64,000 bases of DNA from positions 1 to 64,000 of the forward strand of contig NZ_JAHLQH010000043.1 in assembly GCF_018918325.1 (NCBI RefSeq), written 5' to 3'. A program made the translations under genes and the position numbers. Source of the DNA: Clostridium sp. MSJ-8. GTDB taxonomy: Bacteria; Bacillota; Clostridia; Clostridiales; Clostridiaceae. Position 1 is the stretch's first letter. Each line of letters starts with the position of its first letter. Below are positions 9,024-17,320 of the stretch, piece by piece. A model generated the notes under the pieces. It saw only the letters and a list, made by a program, of their open reading frames with translations. It did not search any database and was not told where the DNA came from.

Positions 9024-10778
9024 TTATTCTTCAATATCTTCATCTATTACAGTAGTACTCTTATCTTCTTCATCATCTTTAAGAACAAATCTATTAACTA
9101 ATGCATCCATTGATAATGCTTGAGCAGATAATTCTTCACTAGTAGCTGAACACTCTTGTGCTGTTGCTGAATTTGCTTGAACTACATCTGATATTTGAGT
9201 TGTACCAGCTTCAGCTTGTTTCATTTCTTCTGCTTGTTCTGCAGAAATTTCACTTAACTCTTTAGATGCATTTGCTATATCTTTTACACCTTCAACTACT
9301 TCTGTTATAGCTGAAGCAACTTCTTCTGCAACTTTATTACCTGCTTCAATTTCGTTTATAGCACCCTCTATAAGTTCACGTGTATTTATTGCTGATTTTG
9401 CACTTTGTTCTGCTAGATTTCTTATTTCATCAGCAACAACTGCAAATCCTTTTCCTGCATCTCCTGCTCTAGCTGCTTCTATTGCTGCATTTAATGATAA
9501 TAAGTTAGTTTGACTAGATATATCTTCTATATCAGATATAATCTTCTCTATATTCTTTGATGTCTCACTTATTCTATTCATAGTTTCTATCATCTTATCC
9601 ACTTGAGATATACTATCATTAGCTTGAGAAGCATACTTTTCTGCCTTCTCATAAGATTCATTAACATGAGTTGCTGTTTTTTCTACATGTTCTGTAAGAT
9701 TAGATATACTTGCTTGTAATTCTTCAACAGCACTTGCTTGATTCATTGCACCTTCTGCCATAGCTTGTGATGCTTCAGATAAATTACTTGAACTTGCAGA
9801 TACTTGATTTGATGAATCTTCTATTTCACGTAATGTTTTATTCATCTTATCATTCATCTTATTCATAGCAACATTTATTTCTTCAAATTCTCCTAAATAT
9901 TTATCTGGAATTTTTGTGCTTGTTGCATAATTTCCATCTGCCATATCTCCTAATAATTGTCCAATATCATTTACAATTAATTTTAATGTACCTGCCATTT
10001 CTTCTGCTTCATCAATCATATTAGTTATTTCATCCTTAGCATCAAAAGATGGGAATGGTGAAGATAAATCACCTTGTGCTAATTCATGTAGACGCTTAAC
10101 TAATTTATCTAATGGTTCTTCTATACTATTAGCTATTCTATCTCCTAATTTTATACCTATTACTGCTGATAATCCTATACAAACAATTGCAACTATTATA
10201 AGAATAATTTCTACAGTCATTAATATTTTAGCCATATTGTCACCTTTATCAACATTGACATTCATCAATTTTACAAAGCTATTATACACAGCTTCATATT
10301 GAGGTCTAAGTTCACTTACAGCTAAATCTTGAGCTTTTTGTCTGTCAGCATCATTTTGTCTATCTGTACCAAGTTTAAATATCTTATCAGATATCTCCCA
10401 ATAACCTTCTAATTCATTTTCTAATTCAGAATAAGCCTTGTTACCTTCTGCTGTAACCATGCTCTTTTTTATATCTTTCATATACTTTTCAAATGATTCT
10501 TGTTTCTCATAATAAGTTTTTTCTAAACTCTTTAAATTATCTTCATCATCATATCCTAAAACCCCACGAAGTGCACTTCTAGTTTCAGAAAATGTAACCA
10601 TAGCCTTTCCTATGTCTCCTTGTGGAAACGCATAATTTTTAAGTGTAAAAGAATATCTATTGGCTACAATAATCAAAAATACACATACTAATATAGCTAC
10701 TGCTGATGTAAACATTCCTACAATTTTGAATGAATTCTGTATCCTTTCTTTTACATTCATTTGATTCAACTTCTTCAT
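9024..10778 (-). CDS. Methyl-accepting chemotaxis protein
   Basis: Membrane chemoreceptor signalling to CheA/CheW. There is a membrane helix at about residues 20-42, a four-helix-bundle type sensor domain of about 140 residues (rich in charged helices, 4HB_MCP-like), a second helix at about 185-208, a HAMP domain, and a long coiled-coil signalling domain. The conserved hairpin tip reads [20 protein letters not shown] then [19 protein letters not shown]. Glu/Gln-rich methylation segments flank it. Length 584 is usual. AAGGGAGG lies ahead of the ATG. It is a single gene next to the flagellar operon but separated from it by 877 non-coding bases. The ligand is unknown. Confidence 0.95.
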   Translation of the reverse strand: MKKLNQMNVKERIQNSFKIVGMFTSAVAILVCVFLIIVANRYSFTLKNYAFPQGDIGKAMVTFSETRSALRGVLGYDDEDNLKSLEKTYYEKQESFEKYMKDIKKSMVTAEGNKAYSELENELEGYWEISDKIFKLGTDRQNDADRQKAQDLAVSELRPQYEAVYNSFVKLMNVNVDKGDNMAKILMTVEIILIIVAIVCIGLSAVIGIKLGDRIANSIEEPLDKLVKRLHELAQGDLSSPFPSFDAKDEITNMIDEAEEMAGTLKLIVNDIGQLLGDMADGNYATSTKIPDKYLGEFEEINVAMNKMNDKMNKTLREIEDSSNQVSASSSNLSEASQAMAEGAMNQASAVEELQASISNLTEHVEKTATHVNESYEKAEKYASQANDSISQVDKMIETMNRISETSKNIEKIISDIEDISSQTNLLSLNAAIEAARAGDAGKGFAVVADEIRNLAEQSAKSAINTRELIEGAINEIEAGNKVAEEVASAITEVVEGVKDIANASKELSEISAEQAEEMKQAEAGTTQISDVVQANSATAQECSATSEELSAQALSMDALVNRFVLKDDEEDKSTTVIDEDIEE

Positions 10779-11655
10779 AATTTATAACCTCCCTTAAGTC
10801 TCTATCTAAATATGTATTATTTTGTAGTTATTTAAAAATACAAACTTATGACTATTTGTCATATTTTGTCCTATAATTATGATAACATATTTTTAGATTG
10901 TACAGTTTGACTTTACAAATTGTTGAATAAATCTTTACAGTTTTCTATTAAAATAGAATGTTTATAATTAAAATATAATAGCATTAGTTCAGTAACCTAT
11001 TGTTCCATATTATTCATACTAATCTCTAATTCTTCATAGTTATATCATTCTATATCTACCTATAATTCTAACCCTAACAATAATGGTTACTTCCACTAAG
11101 CTTATTATATTTTAATTATTTAAGCGTTATGGTAATTTTTAGTGTATCTATATTATTTCAAGTATCTTAAGTATTCAGTAATTCTTAATTTTAAAAGATT
11201 ATCTAATATATTTTTTGATTACTTATCTTTTAAGTTAATTAATATCAAATTATTGATTCAAGTAAATTATCTATAATAGAATTTAGTATTTCTTATAATA
11301 AAAAAGTAAAGATCCCGTTAAAAATACTATACTGTTTGAGCTTTAGCGAGTTTATAGTATTTAGGGATCTTTACTCTTTTTTATTATATTAGTAAATACT
11401 TAATGATATTATATTATTTACTTAGAACATATAATTTTGATATTAATTATTGTAAAATATAAGTTATCTAACAATAATACCTTAATTTTTCTATAGTTAG
11501 AAATACTTAATGAAATTATGCTATTTATGAAAACATATAATATTGATACTAATTATAAACATAATATTAATCAAACCAAATAACATTGGATTTTATACGT
11601 ATTATATTATTTACTTAAACATATAATTTTGATATTAATCATTGTAAAATATAAG
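10779..11655. other. 877-base AT-rich intergenic region between chemoreceptor gene and flagellar operon end
   Basis: No coding frame, tRNA or rRNA was seen. The left 500 bases are extremely AT-rich and unstructured apart from the chemoreceptor promoter area. The right part contains the structured terminator at 11302-11382 and the degenerate repeats at 11394-11662, which are listed separately. Confidence 0.6.
11302..11382 (-). terminator. Long structured terminator of the flagellar operon (copy 2 of an element)
   Basis: The outer arms GTAAAGATCCC (11306-11316) and GGGATCTTTAC (11364-11374) enclose inner arms AAATACTATA and TATAGTATTT. The loop holds TGTTTGAGC and GCGAGTTTA. A/T runs flank both sides, so both strands could terminate. 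It is the first strong hairpin after flgG, about 275 bases past its stop. The architecture repeats that at 2933-3007. Confidence 0.65.
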
Positions 11656-11662
11656 TTATCTA
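11394..11662. repeat. Three degenerate AT-rich direct repeats overlapping the 3' end of flgG
   Basis: 11407-11470 and 11600-11662 are nearly identical (about 61 of 64 positions, one single-base indel). Both end with AAAATATAAGTTATCTA. In the second copy that end includes the flgG stop codon and its last Arg codon. A third, more diverged copy starts at 11501 and shares AAATACTTAATGA with the first. This looks like local tandem duplication that copied the end of the gene into the spacer. Confidence 0.75.
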
Positions 11663-12423
11663 ATATTGTTAATCATTCCCCACATATCATCTGCTGTTTG
11701 TAGAGCTTTAGTTGATAATTGGAATGCTCTTTGTGTAACTATCATATCTGTAAATTCTTGAGCCATATCAACATTAGATGCTTCTATATACCCTTGGTGA
11801 ATATATGCATCTCCTGATTGATATACTTGTGCATTGTCTGCTGGAACAAATGTACTATCTCCATTGGATATAAATGCTTTATCACCTACAGCAGTATACA
11901 AATTAATCTTACCTATTTGAATATTTGTACCATTGTTTTCTGTAAGATATATATATCCCTCTTCATTAATAGTCATTTTATCTGATGCTAAAAATGTATT
12001 TTCATATCCAGGATTATAGTCTATATCAAGATGATTTCCATAAGAATCTACAAGCTTTCCAGCTGAATCAATCTGAAAAGATCCATCTCTTGTATACACC
12101 TTTTCTCCTTTAGGTGTAGTTAATCTAAAATAATGATTTTCTCCATCTATACATAAATCTGTATTTAACCCTGTACTAGTTAAATTACCTTGTTTATTTG
12201 AACGAAACCAATCAGTAGTTCTAGTACCTGTACCCATTATTGCAGATTTATCTTGAAGTGGATATCCTTTTCTATCCAAGCTTTCACTCATTAAATCTTT
12301 GAATGAAACATCTAGCTTCTTATATCCTGTAGTTGTTGTATTTGCAAGGTTATTTGAAATAACATCTAATCTATCTTGATTTGCATCTAAACCTGTTTTA
12401 CTTGTCCAAATACTTCTTAACAT
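11656..12423 (-). CDS. flgG: Flagellar distal rod / hook-basal body protein (FlgG type)
   Basis: A structural rod protein exported by the flagellar secretion system and assembled between MS ring and hook. The N-terminus MLRSIWTSKTGLDANQDRLD followed by VISNNLANTTTTGYKK is the conserved rod/hook D0 motif, and the C-terminus (EASNVDMAQEFTDMIVTQRAFQ) is the matching C-terminal D0 helix. Length 255 fits FlgF/FlgG. It follows its paralogue at 12467 by 43 bases and is the last gene of the operon. Firmicutes carry two such paralogues (FlhO/FlhP in Bacillus); choosing FlgG for this one rests on the closer D0 match and is not certain. Confidence 0.88.
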   Translation of the reverse strand: MLRSIWTSKTGLDANQDRLDVISNNLANTTTTGYKKLDVSFKDLMSESLDRKGYPLQDKSAIMGTGTRTTDWFRSNKQGNLTSTGLNTDLCIDGENHYFRLTTPKGEKVYTRDGSFQIDSAGKLVDSYGNHLDIDYNPGYENTFLASDKMTINEEGYIYLTENNGTNIQIGKINLYTAVGDKAFISNGDSTFVPADNAQVYQSGDAYIHQGYIEASNVDMAQEFTDMIVTQRAFQLSTKALQTADDMWGMINNIR

Positions 12424-12466
12424 TAAGTTACATCTCCTTCTCTACTCTTTTATCCATAATTTTATA

Positions 12467-13240
12467 TTATACTTTTCCTACTTTACTTGCTGCTATTCCT
12501 AATGATTCATCTACCATAGTCATAGCCTTTTGAACTGATTCAAAGTTTCTCATAACATTTATCATATTAACAGTTTCATTTGTAACACTTACATTAGATG
12601 ATTCTAAAGCATTCTGATGTACATTTACAACTGCATTAAATATAGGATTAGCACCTTGATAATAATTGTCTCCTATTTTATCAAGTGTAGAATAATCTTG
12701 AAAGTCAGCTGTTAACATTGTATTAGTAGATTGTCCATTAACATATACTTTATTATCATCATCTATGTAAAAATCTGAATTGTCTCTTCCTACAAATATT
12801 GGCTCTACAGCACCTGTTTGATTATTAGTTGATAATACCCTATCACCTGTTGTTGTAACAAGATATCCTGCATTATCTATAAGGAATTTACCATCTCTAG
12901 TAAATACTTGGTTATTTCCTGATTGAACTACAAAAAAACCTCTTCCATCTATTGCAAAATCAGTATTATTTTCTGTTTTCTTTATATCCCCTTGAGTAAA
13001 TTTTGTAATAACTGTATCTATTGAAGCACCTAAACTCATGGAACCTATTGTATGTTTCACATTTTTGTTACCAACTATTTTATCTTTGTTTTGAATAAGT
13101 ACTTCATTAAAATTACTAACTGCCAAATCTTCTGCCTTATATGCATTCGTATTAGCATTACTTATATTATTAGTTATTGTATTCTGCTTATTTTCTAATG
13201 TAATCATCCCTGAAACACAGTTATACAAACTTCTGATCAT
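12467..13240 (-). CDS. flgF: Flagellar rod / hook-basal body protein (FlgF type)
   Basis: Paralogue of the following gene and probable proximal rod component. The N-terminal MIRSLYNCVSGMITLENKQN then TITNNISNANTNAYKAED, and the C-terminal ESSNVSVTNETVNMINVMRN, are rod-family termini. The centre has the FDGRGFF-like IDGRGFFVVQSGNNQVFTRD block. Length 257 is normal. Its ATG overlaps the stop of the small upstream membrane-protein gene (ATGA), suggesting translational coupling. A GAGGAGGAAGG SD lies inside the end of that gene. Confidence 0.87.
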   Translation of the reverse strand: MIRSLYNCVSGMITLENKQNTITNNISNANTNAYKAEDLAVSNFNEVLIQNKDKIVGNKNVKHTIGSMSLGASIDTVITKFTQGDIKKTENNTDFAIDGRGFFVVQSGNNQVFTRDGKFLIDNAGYLVTTTGDRVLSTNNQTGAVEPIFVGRDNSDFYIDDDNKVYVNGQSTNTMLTADFQDYSTLDKIGDNYYQGANPIFNAVVNVHQNALESSNVSVTNETVNMINVMRNFESVQKAMTMVDESLGIAASKVGKV

Positions 13241-13464
13241 TTTCCTTCCTCCTCATTAAAAAAAGCTTTGCAGTCATCACTAGTATGCATTCCTAAAGCT
13301 CTTGCTTTTTCTTCTATTTGTGCATCTGATAGTGATGCCTCATATTTATACCCTAACATACTTATTACACCAATAACTAATCCAATTCCAATGCCTAGTA
13401 GTACTTTTTTATCACATATAACATCTAGAATTGATTTAATTACTTGTATAAATTTCTTACTAAT
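13237..13464 (-). CDS. Small membrane protein in the flagellar operon, apparent ATT start (75 codons)
   Basis: A continuous frame fills the space between the DUF6115-like gene and flgF. It encodes a basic N-terminus, one membrane helix (VLLGIGIGLVIGVISMLGY) and a soluble tail SLSDAQIEEKARALGMHTSD that is clearly protein-like. There is no ATG, GTG or TTG between the upstream in-frame stop and the helix. The only start with an SD is ATT at 13462-13464, preceded by GGAAAGGGTG at seven bases. The start overlaps the end of the upstream gene, and the stop overlaps the flgF ATG. Function is unknown; operon position suggests a role at the flagellar base. Confidence 0.65.
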   Translation of the reverse strand: MSKKFIQVIKSILDVICDKKVLLGIGIGLVIGVISMLGYKYEASLSDAQIEEKARALGMHTSDDCKAFFNEEEGK

Positions 13465-13883
13465 AGGACTTCACCCTTTCCTAACGATAGCTTTTCACAT
13501 ATTTCATCATCACTTAAACCTAAATCTATTAATTCCTTTATCCTATTAGATTTACTATCCATATTAATGTCATTAATAACATCATCTTTCACATTAATAT
13601 CTTTACTACTATTTAATATCGGTTCTTGTTCTGAATTCTGAATAGCTATAGTCTCTTTTCCTTCTAATATATCTATTCTTTTTTTTAATTCTACAATATC
13701 TGTCTGTAACTCTAATATAGTCTCTGCAAAATCTTTTCTAAGAGCTGCTAATTCTAAGTTTACTTCAGTCATATTCTCCTCTTTATATTTTAACACAGAA
13801 TTAAATGGCCTTTTTTCCTTTTTTATAGATATTATGTTAACAATTATTAAACAAATTCCAAAGAATATTATAACTACTGGCAT
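13440..13883 (-). CDS. DUF6115-like membrane-anchored coiled-coil protein
   Basis: The N-terminal membrane helix (VVIIFFGICLIIVNIIS) is followed by a charged coiled coil (LAALRKDFAETILELQTD then IVELKKRIDIL) and a C-terminal helix-turn-helix-like segment (RIKELIDLGLSDDEICEK ending in GKGEVLLVRNLYK). This arrangement is typical of a family found next to fliA in clostridial flagellar operons (I believe DUF6115). The product is probably membrane-bound with a cytoplasmic tail. Function is unknown. It starts 17 bases after the fliA stop, with AGAAGGAAG as SD. Confidence 0.8.
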   Translation of the reverse strand: MPVVIIFFGICLIIVNIISIKKEKRPFNSVLKYKEENMTEVNLELAALRKDFAETILELQTDIVELKKRIDILEGKETIAIQNSEQEPILNSSKDINVKDDVINDINMDSKSNRIKELIDLGLSDDEICEKLSLGKGEVLLVRNLYK

Positions 13884-13900
13884 TATTCAAACTTCCTTCT

Positions 13901-14626
13901 TTATATATAATTTAACTCTTTCATTTTTGCACGTAAATTTCTAATAGCTCTACTATGTAATTGACAAACTCTCGACTCAGATACATTAAGTACTGTACCT
14001 ATCTCCTTTAATGTTAATCCTTCATAATAATACAAATTCAATACTATTCTATCTTTTTCATTTAATTCTTCTATAGCTTTTGCTAAAATATCTAGCTTTT
14101 CACTATATTCATATGACTCTTCTGGACTTGGGCTATTTTTATCTTCTATTATCCCCATAATTGTCATATCTTCATCATCTGAAAAAACTACATCTTCTAA
14201 TGAAACTACTGATATGTAATTAATATAGTTTTCTATCTCCCCAACTTCTGTTAGAGATAAGTTTAATTCTTTCGCAATCTCATCATTACTAGGTTCTCTA
14301 AATAATTTTTTTTGTAACTTTTCAACTGCTGTATTATATTTATTTAGCTTATCCATAGCCCCTTTAGATATTGGTCTAGATTTTCTAATTTCATCGATAA
14401 TAGCCCCTTTTATTCTTATTGATGCATATGAAGAAAACTTGATACCCTTGCTTTCATCGAATTTTGATAGCGCATCCATTAATCCTATTACTCCATAACT
14501 CACCAAATCTTCATAATCCATAACGCTATTTTTCCCTAAGCTTATTCTAGAAGCAATATACTTTACAAGCGGTATATACTGTTCTATTATATTCTCTTTT
14601 CCCATTGTTGTATTATAGGCACCCAT
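13901..14626 (-). CDS. fliA: RNA polymerase sigma-28 factor (FliA/SigD/WhiG family)
   Basis: Directs transcription of late flagellar, motility and chemotaxis genes. Region 2 is seen in IEQYIPLVKYIASRISLG then YEDLVSYGVIGLMDALSKFD. Region 3 begins RGAIIDEIR-like (IKGAIIDEIRKSRPISKGA). Region 4 has LNEKDRIVLNLYYYEGLTLK then EIGTVLNVSESRVCQLHSRA, the DNA-binding helix-turn-helix. Length 241 is normal. The gene is embedded in the class II/III operon, so the operon produces its own late sigma factor. No flgM anti-sigma gene is visible in the window. Confidence 0.96.
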   Translation of the reverse strand: MGAYNTTMGKENIIEQYIPLVKYIASRISLGKNSVMDYEDLVSYGVIGLMDALSKFDESKGIKFSSYASIRIKGAIIDEIRKSRPISKGAMDKLNKYNTAVEKLQKKLFREPSNDEIAKELNLSLTEVGEIENYINYISVVSLEDVVFSDDEDMTIMGIIEDKNSPSPEESYEYSEKLDILAKAIEELNEKDRIVLNLYYYEGLTLKEIGTVLNVSESRVCQLHSRAIRNLRAKMKELNYI

Positions 14627-14646
14627 CTTAGTTTTCTCCTCTCTTT

Positions 14647-15282
14647 TTATAAACTGTTATGCTGCTTTCTCATTTGTTTAAATACATGTTGTATTACTTT
14701 TTCTCTGATTGATTCCTTTATGTCTATAAATTCTGCTGCATAAATCTTACCATTATCAGTTTTTTCCATATCTCTTACTATTCTTGCCTTTATAAAATAT
14801 GAATTTCCATCTAAAAATAACTTAAATTCTACAACATCATGAATGTTATATTCACTTTGAGACTTAAATCTAAGTCCTCCCCCACTTAAATTAAGTAATA
14901 AATCTTTATGCCATTTACTATCTATTCCCTCTATTATAGGTCTTGTATACATATAATCTACAAAATCTACCCTTACAAAATCTCGTCTTTGAATCTTCTT
15001 TACATTGTATGGCCACTCTATCTTATATAATGGCATCTGCATTTCTGCATCCTTTTCTCTTGAAATAAATCTTGAATTAAATATATAATAGCAGGAATCT
15101 CCATAATAATTTATTTCCAATTCTCCCAATTCTTCTATAAATAATTGTTTGCCCTTTCCTACTGGAATATTTATTACTATTGATTCCTTTTCCTCAATAT
15201 CTTCTATTGAACTTTTGTATGCGACATCCTCATTATATATTACAATATTTCCATTTAACGATATTTTCATATTACCAACCAT
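14647..15282 (-). CDS. PilZ-domain flagellar brake protein (YcgR-like)
   Basis: Cytoplasmic c-di-GMP receptor expected to slow or modulate the flagellar motor. It has an N-terminal YcgR-type domain (about 1-95) and a PilZ domain with both ligand motifs: RxxxR in QRRDFVRV (Arg 100 and 104) and the N-x-S-x-x-G motif in NLSGGGLRF (131-136). Length 211 fits. It lies between flhG and fliA, a common clostridial position, and is translated from ATG after AGGGGGT. Confidence 0.9.
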   Translation of the reverse strand: MVGNMKISLNGNIVIYNEDVAYKSSIEDIEEKESIVINIPVGKGKQLFIEELGELEINYYGDSCYYIFNSRFISREKDAEMQMPLYKIEWPYNVKKIQRRDFVRVDFVDYMYTRPIIEGIDSKWHKDLLLNLSGGGLRFKSQSEYNIHDVVEFKLFLDGNSYFIKARIVRDMEKTDNGKIYAAEFIDIKESIREKVIQHVFKQMRKQHNSL

Positions 15283-15293
15283 ATTTATACCCC

Positions 15294-16178
15294 CTATGCA
15301 AATAACTTAAATAACTTTTTAAATAAACCTTTTGCCCCAATACCCTGATTTTTATTATTTTCTAGTATCTTATTTGATATCAGCTCTATACATCTTGCTG
15401 CATCTGAATTAGGATATTTTATTGAAAAAGGGACTTGTTCTCTTACACCTTTTACAAGTTTTCTATCATCTAATATATATCCTAAAAATGATGCGTCCAT
15501 ATTTAAAAATTTTGTAACAACACTATATAACCTATTGTATGTTTGCATACCTTCTTCTTCATCAAGTGCTCTATTAACTACTATTTTCACTTTATCTTTA
15601 ACCTTAAAGTGATCAGCTGTCTTTATTAAACTATATGCATCAGTTAATGAAGTAGGCTCTGGTGTTGTTATAACTATCACCTCATCTGAACAAGCTATAA
15701 ATGCTAATGCACTTCTATTTATTCCTGCTCCTGTGTCCATAAGTATGTAATCAAATCCATTTAAATTTTCTAATTTATCTAGAAAAATTTTTCTCTCTTC
15801 TTGTTTTAAATCCTCTATTTGATTAATTCCAGAACCTCCTGATAATAACTTTATACCATAGGGTCCTTCCTCTACTATCTCTTCTATCTCTCTTCCTTTT
15901 ATAACATCAAACATTGAATACTTTGGAAATACCCCCATAAGTACATCATCATTTCCCATACCAATATCAGCATCAAATATAAGAACTTTCTTTCCTTGCT
16001 TTTGTAACGTTATTCCAAGATTTACAACAAAATTACTCTTGCCTACTCCACCTTTTCCTGAAGTAACTGTTATTATCTTGGCCTTATCTTCCTTTTTAAC
16101 TTCATTATTTGTGTTTAAATCGGGAACTATAGAATCTCCTTCAACCATCCTTCTTAGTCTTTCAGCTTGATCTAACAT
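15294..16178 (-). CDS. flhG: MinD-like ATPase FlhG (FleN/YlxH)
   Basis: P-loop ATPase that, with FlhF, controls flagellar number and placement at the membrane. The deviant Walker A motif VTSGKGGVGKSNF is at about residues 37-49, with DADIGMGNDD and DYILMDTGAGI as the following switch/Walker B blocks. The C-terminus is basic and amphipathic (KGLFKKLFKLFA), suited to membrane binding as in MinD. The start lies seven bases inside the end of flhF, with GGGGAGGAAG as SD, so the two are coupled. Confidence 0.94.
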   Translation of the reverse strand: MLDQAERLRRMVEGDSIVPDLNTNNEVKKEDKAKIITVTSGKGGVGKSNFVVNLGITLQKQGKKVLIFDADIGMGNDDVLMGVFPKYSMFDVIKGREIEEIVEEGPYGIKLLSGGSGINQIEDLKQEERKIFLDKLENLNGFDYILMDTGAGINRSALAFIACSDEVIVITTPEPTSLTDAYSLIKTADHFKVKDKVKIVVNRALDEEEGMQTYNRLYSVVTKFLNMDASFLGYILDDRKLVKGVREQVPFSIKYPNSDAARCIELISNKILENNKNQGIGAKGLFKKLFKLFA

Positions 16179-17320
16179 AGAGCTTCCTCCCCAAATATGA
16201 ATTTAACTATATCATCCTTTGTTGGCTCTTTTATATCATCTGGAACATTTTGTCCTATAGTTATAAACTTTAATGGCTTTTCTGCCCTTTTTTCAATATT
16301 GTACAAAGATCCATAGGTGGTAGTTTCATCTAACTTAGTTATAATAACTTTGTCATAATTCAATTCTCGATATCCATCTAATATAGTTTTTATATCTCTA
16401 TTCTTAGTTGTAGCACTTATTACAACACTTATACTATCTGGCTTTGCCCTCTCCACAAAAGCTCTAAGTTCTGAAATCTGCATAGAATTCTTACTGCTTC
16501 TACCAGTTGTATCAATAAGAATAACATCACACTCTTTCATATTTTCTATTGCTGTTTCCATTTCTTTGGTAGTAATTACAACCTTAAAATCTATATTCAT
16601 TATCTCTGCATAAGTTTTAAGTTGTTCAACTGCTCCTATTCTATATGTATCTATAGTTATAAGTCCTACTTTCTTTTTTTCAACAAGTGCCAATCTACCA
16701 GCAAGCTTTGCTATAGTGGTAGTTTTACCTACTCCAGTAGGTCCTACTAAAACTACTTTTCCTCTTAATTCTTCAGTAGATATTTCTATAGAATTTTTTA
16801 TGTATTCTCTTAAACTATCTTCTAGATTATCTCTATTTACCTTTTCATTAAATTCATCATAAAAATCAGAATCTATATCTAAATCTTTAAGTATGGTAAT
16901 AAGTTCATCTTCTTTAGGTTTTTCTTTAGTTGTATTTTTAATTACTTCATTAAGTAATTCCTTCATAGCCTTCATTTCATTCTCAATATTCTGTTGTTCT
17001 TGATTTATAACTTTATTATCTGTATTATTTGTAGCAATAGATTCAGTAATAACCTTATCTTCTTTTTTCTTATTCATAAATTCTTTGCTTATGAAATTCT
17101 GCATATTCTTGATAGAATCTTGCATATTAACATCTTTTTCATCTTTTGAATAATTCTCTATTGCTGCAGTAACTTCTATTTGTTTACCTTTAAATAATCC
17201 TTTAATTCCTGATCTCTTTATTTTTCTATGGCTTATTATTACTGCATCTCTTCCTAGTTCATGCCTTATTCTTGTCATTGCTTCATTCATATTATTTGCA
17301 ATATACTTTTTTATAACCAC
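16172..17320 (-). CDS. flhF: Flagellar biosynthesis SRP-like GTPase FlhF
   Basis: GTPase of the SRP family that helps target flagellar components and position the flagellum. It has an N-terminal B domain with acidic/Asn-rich linker (about 1-165), then an N-G domain with VVLVGPTGVGKTTTIAKLA (G1), DTYRIGA (G2), VILIDTTGRS (G3) and ITKLDET (G4). Length 382 is typical. The GTG start overlaps the flhA stop by one base (TAGTG). FlhG follows immediately, as in most polar and peritrichous Firmicutes. Confidence 0.95.
   Translation of the reverse strand: MVIKKYIANNMNEAMTRIRHELGRDAVIISHRKIKRSGIKGLFKGKQIEVTAAIENYSKDEKDVNMQDSIKNMQNFISKEFMNKKKEDKVITESIATNNTDNKVINQEQQNIENEMKAMKELLNEVIKNTTKEKPKEDELITILKDLDIDSDFYDEFNEKVNRDNLEDSLREYIKNSIEISTEELRGKVVLVGPTGVGKTTTIAKLAGRLALVEKKKVGLITIDTYRIGAVEQLKTYAEIMNIDFKVVITTKEMETAIENMKECDVILIDTTGRSSKNSMQISELRAFVERAKPDSISVVISATTKNRDIKTILDGYRELNYDKVIITKLDETTTYGSLYNIEKRAEKPLKFITIGQNVPDDIKEPTKDDIVKFIFGEEALC

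Noticed and set aside
11394-11662. CRISPR-like array
   Set aside because: The repeats are long, AT-rich, unevenly spaced and diverged, with no adjacent cas genes and no uniform spacers.
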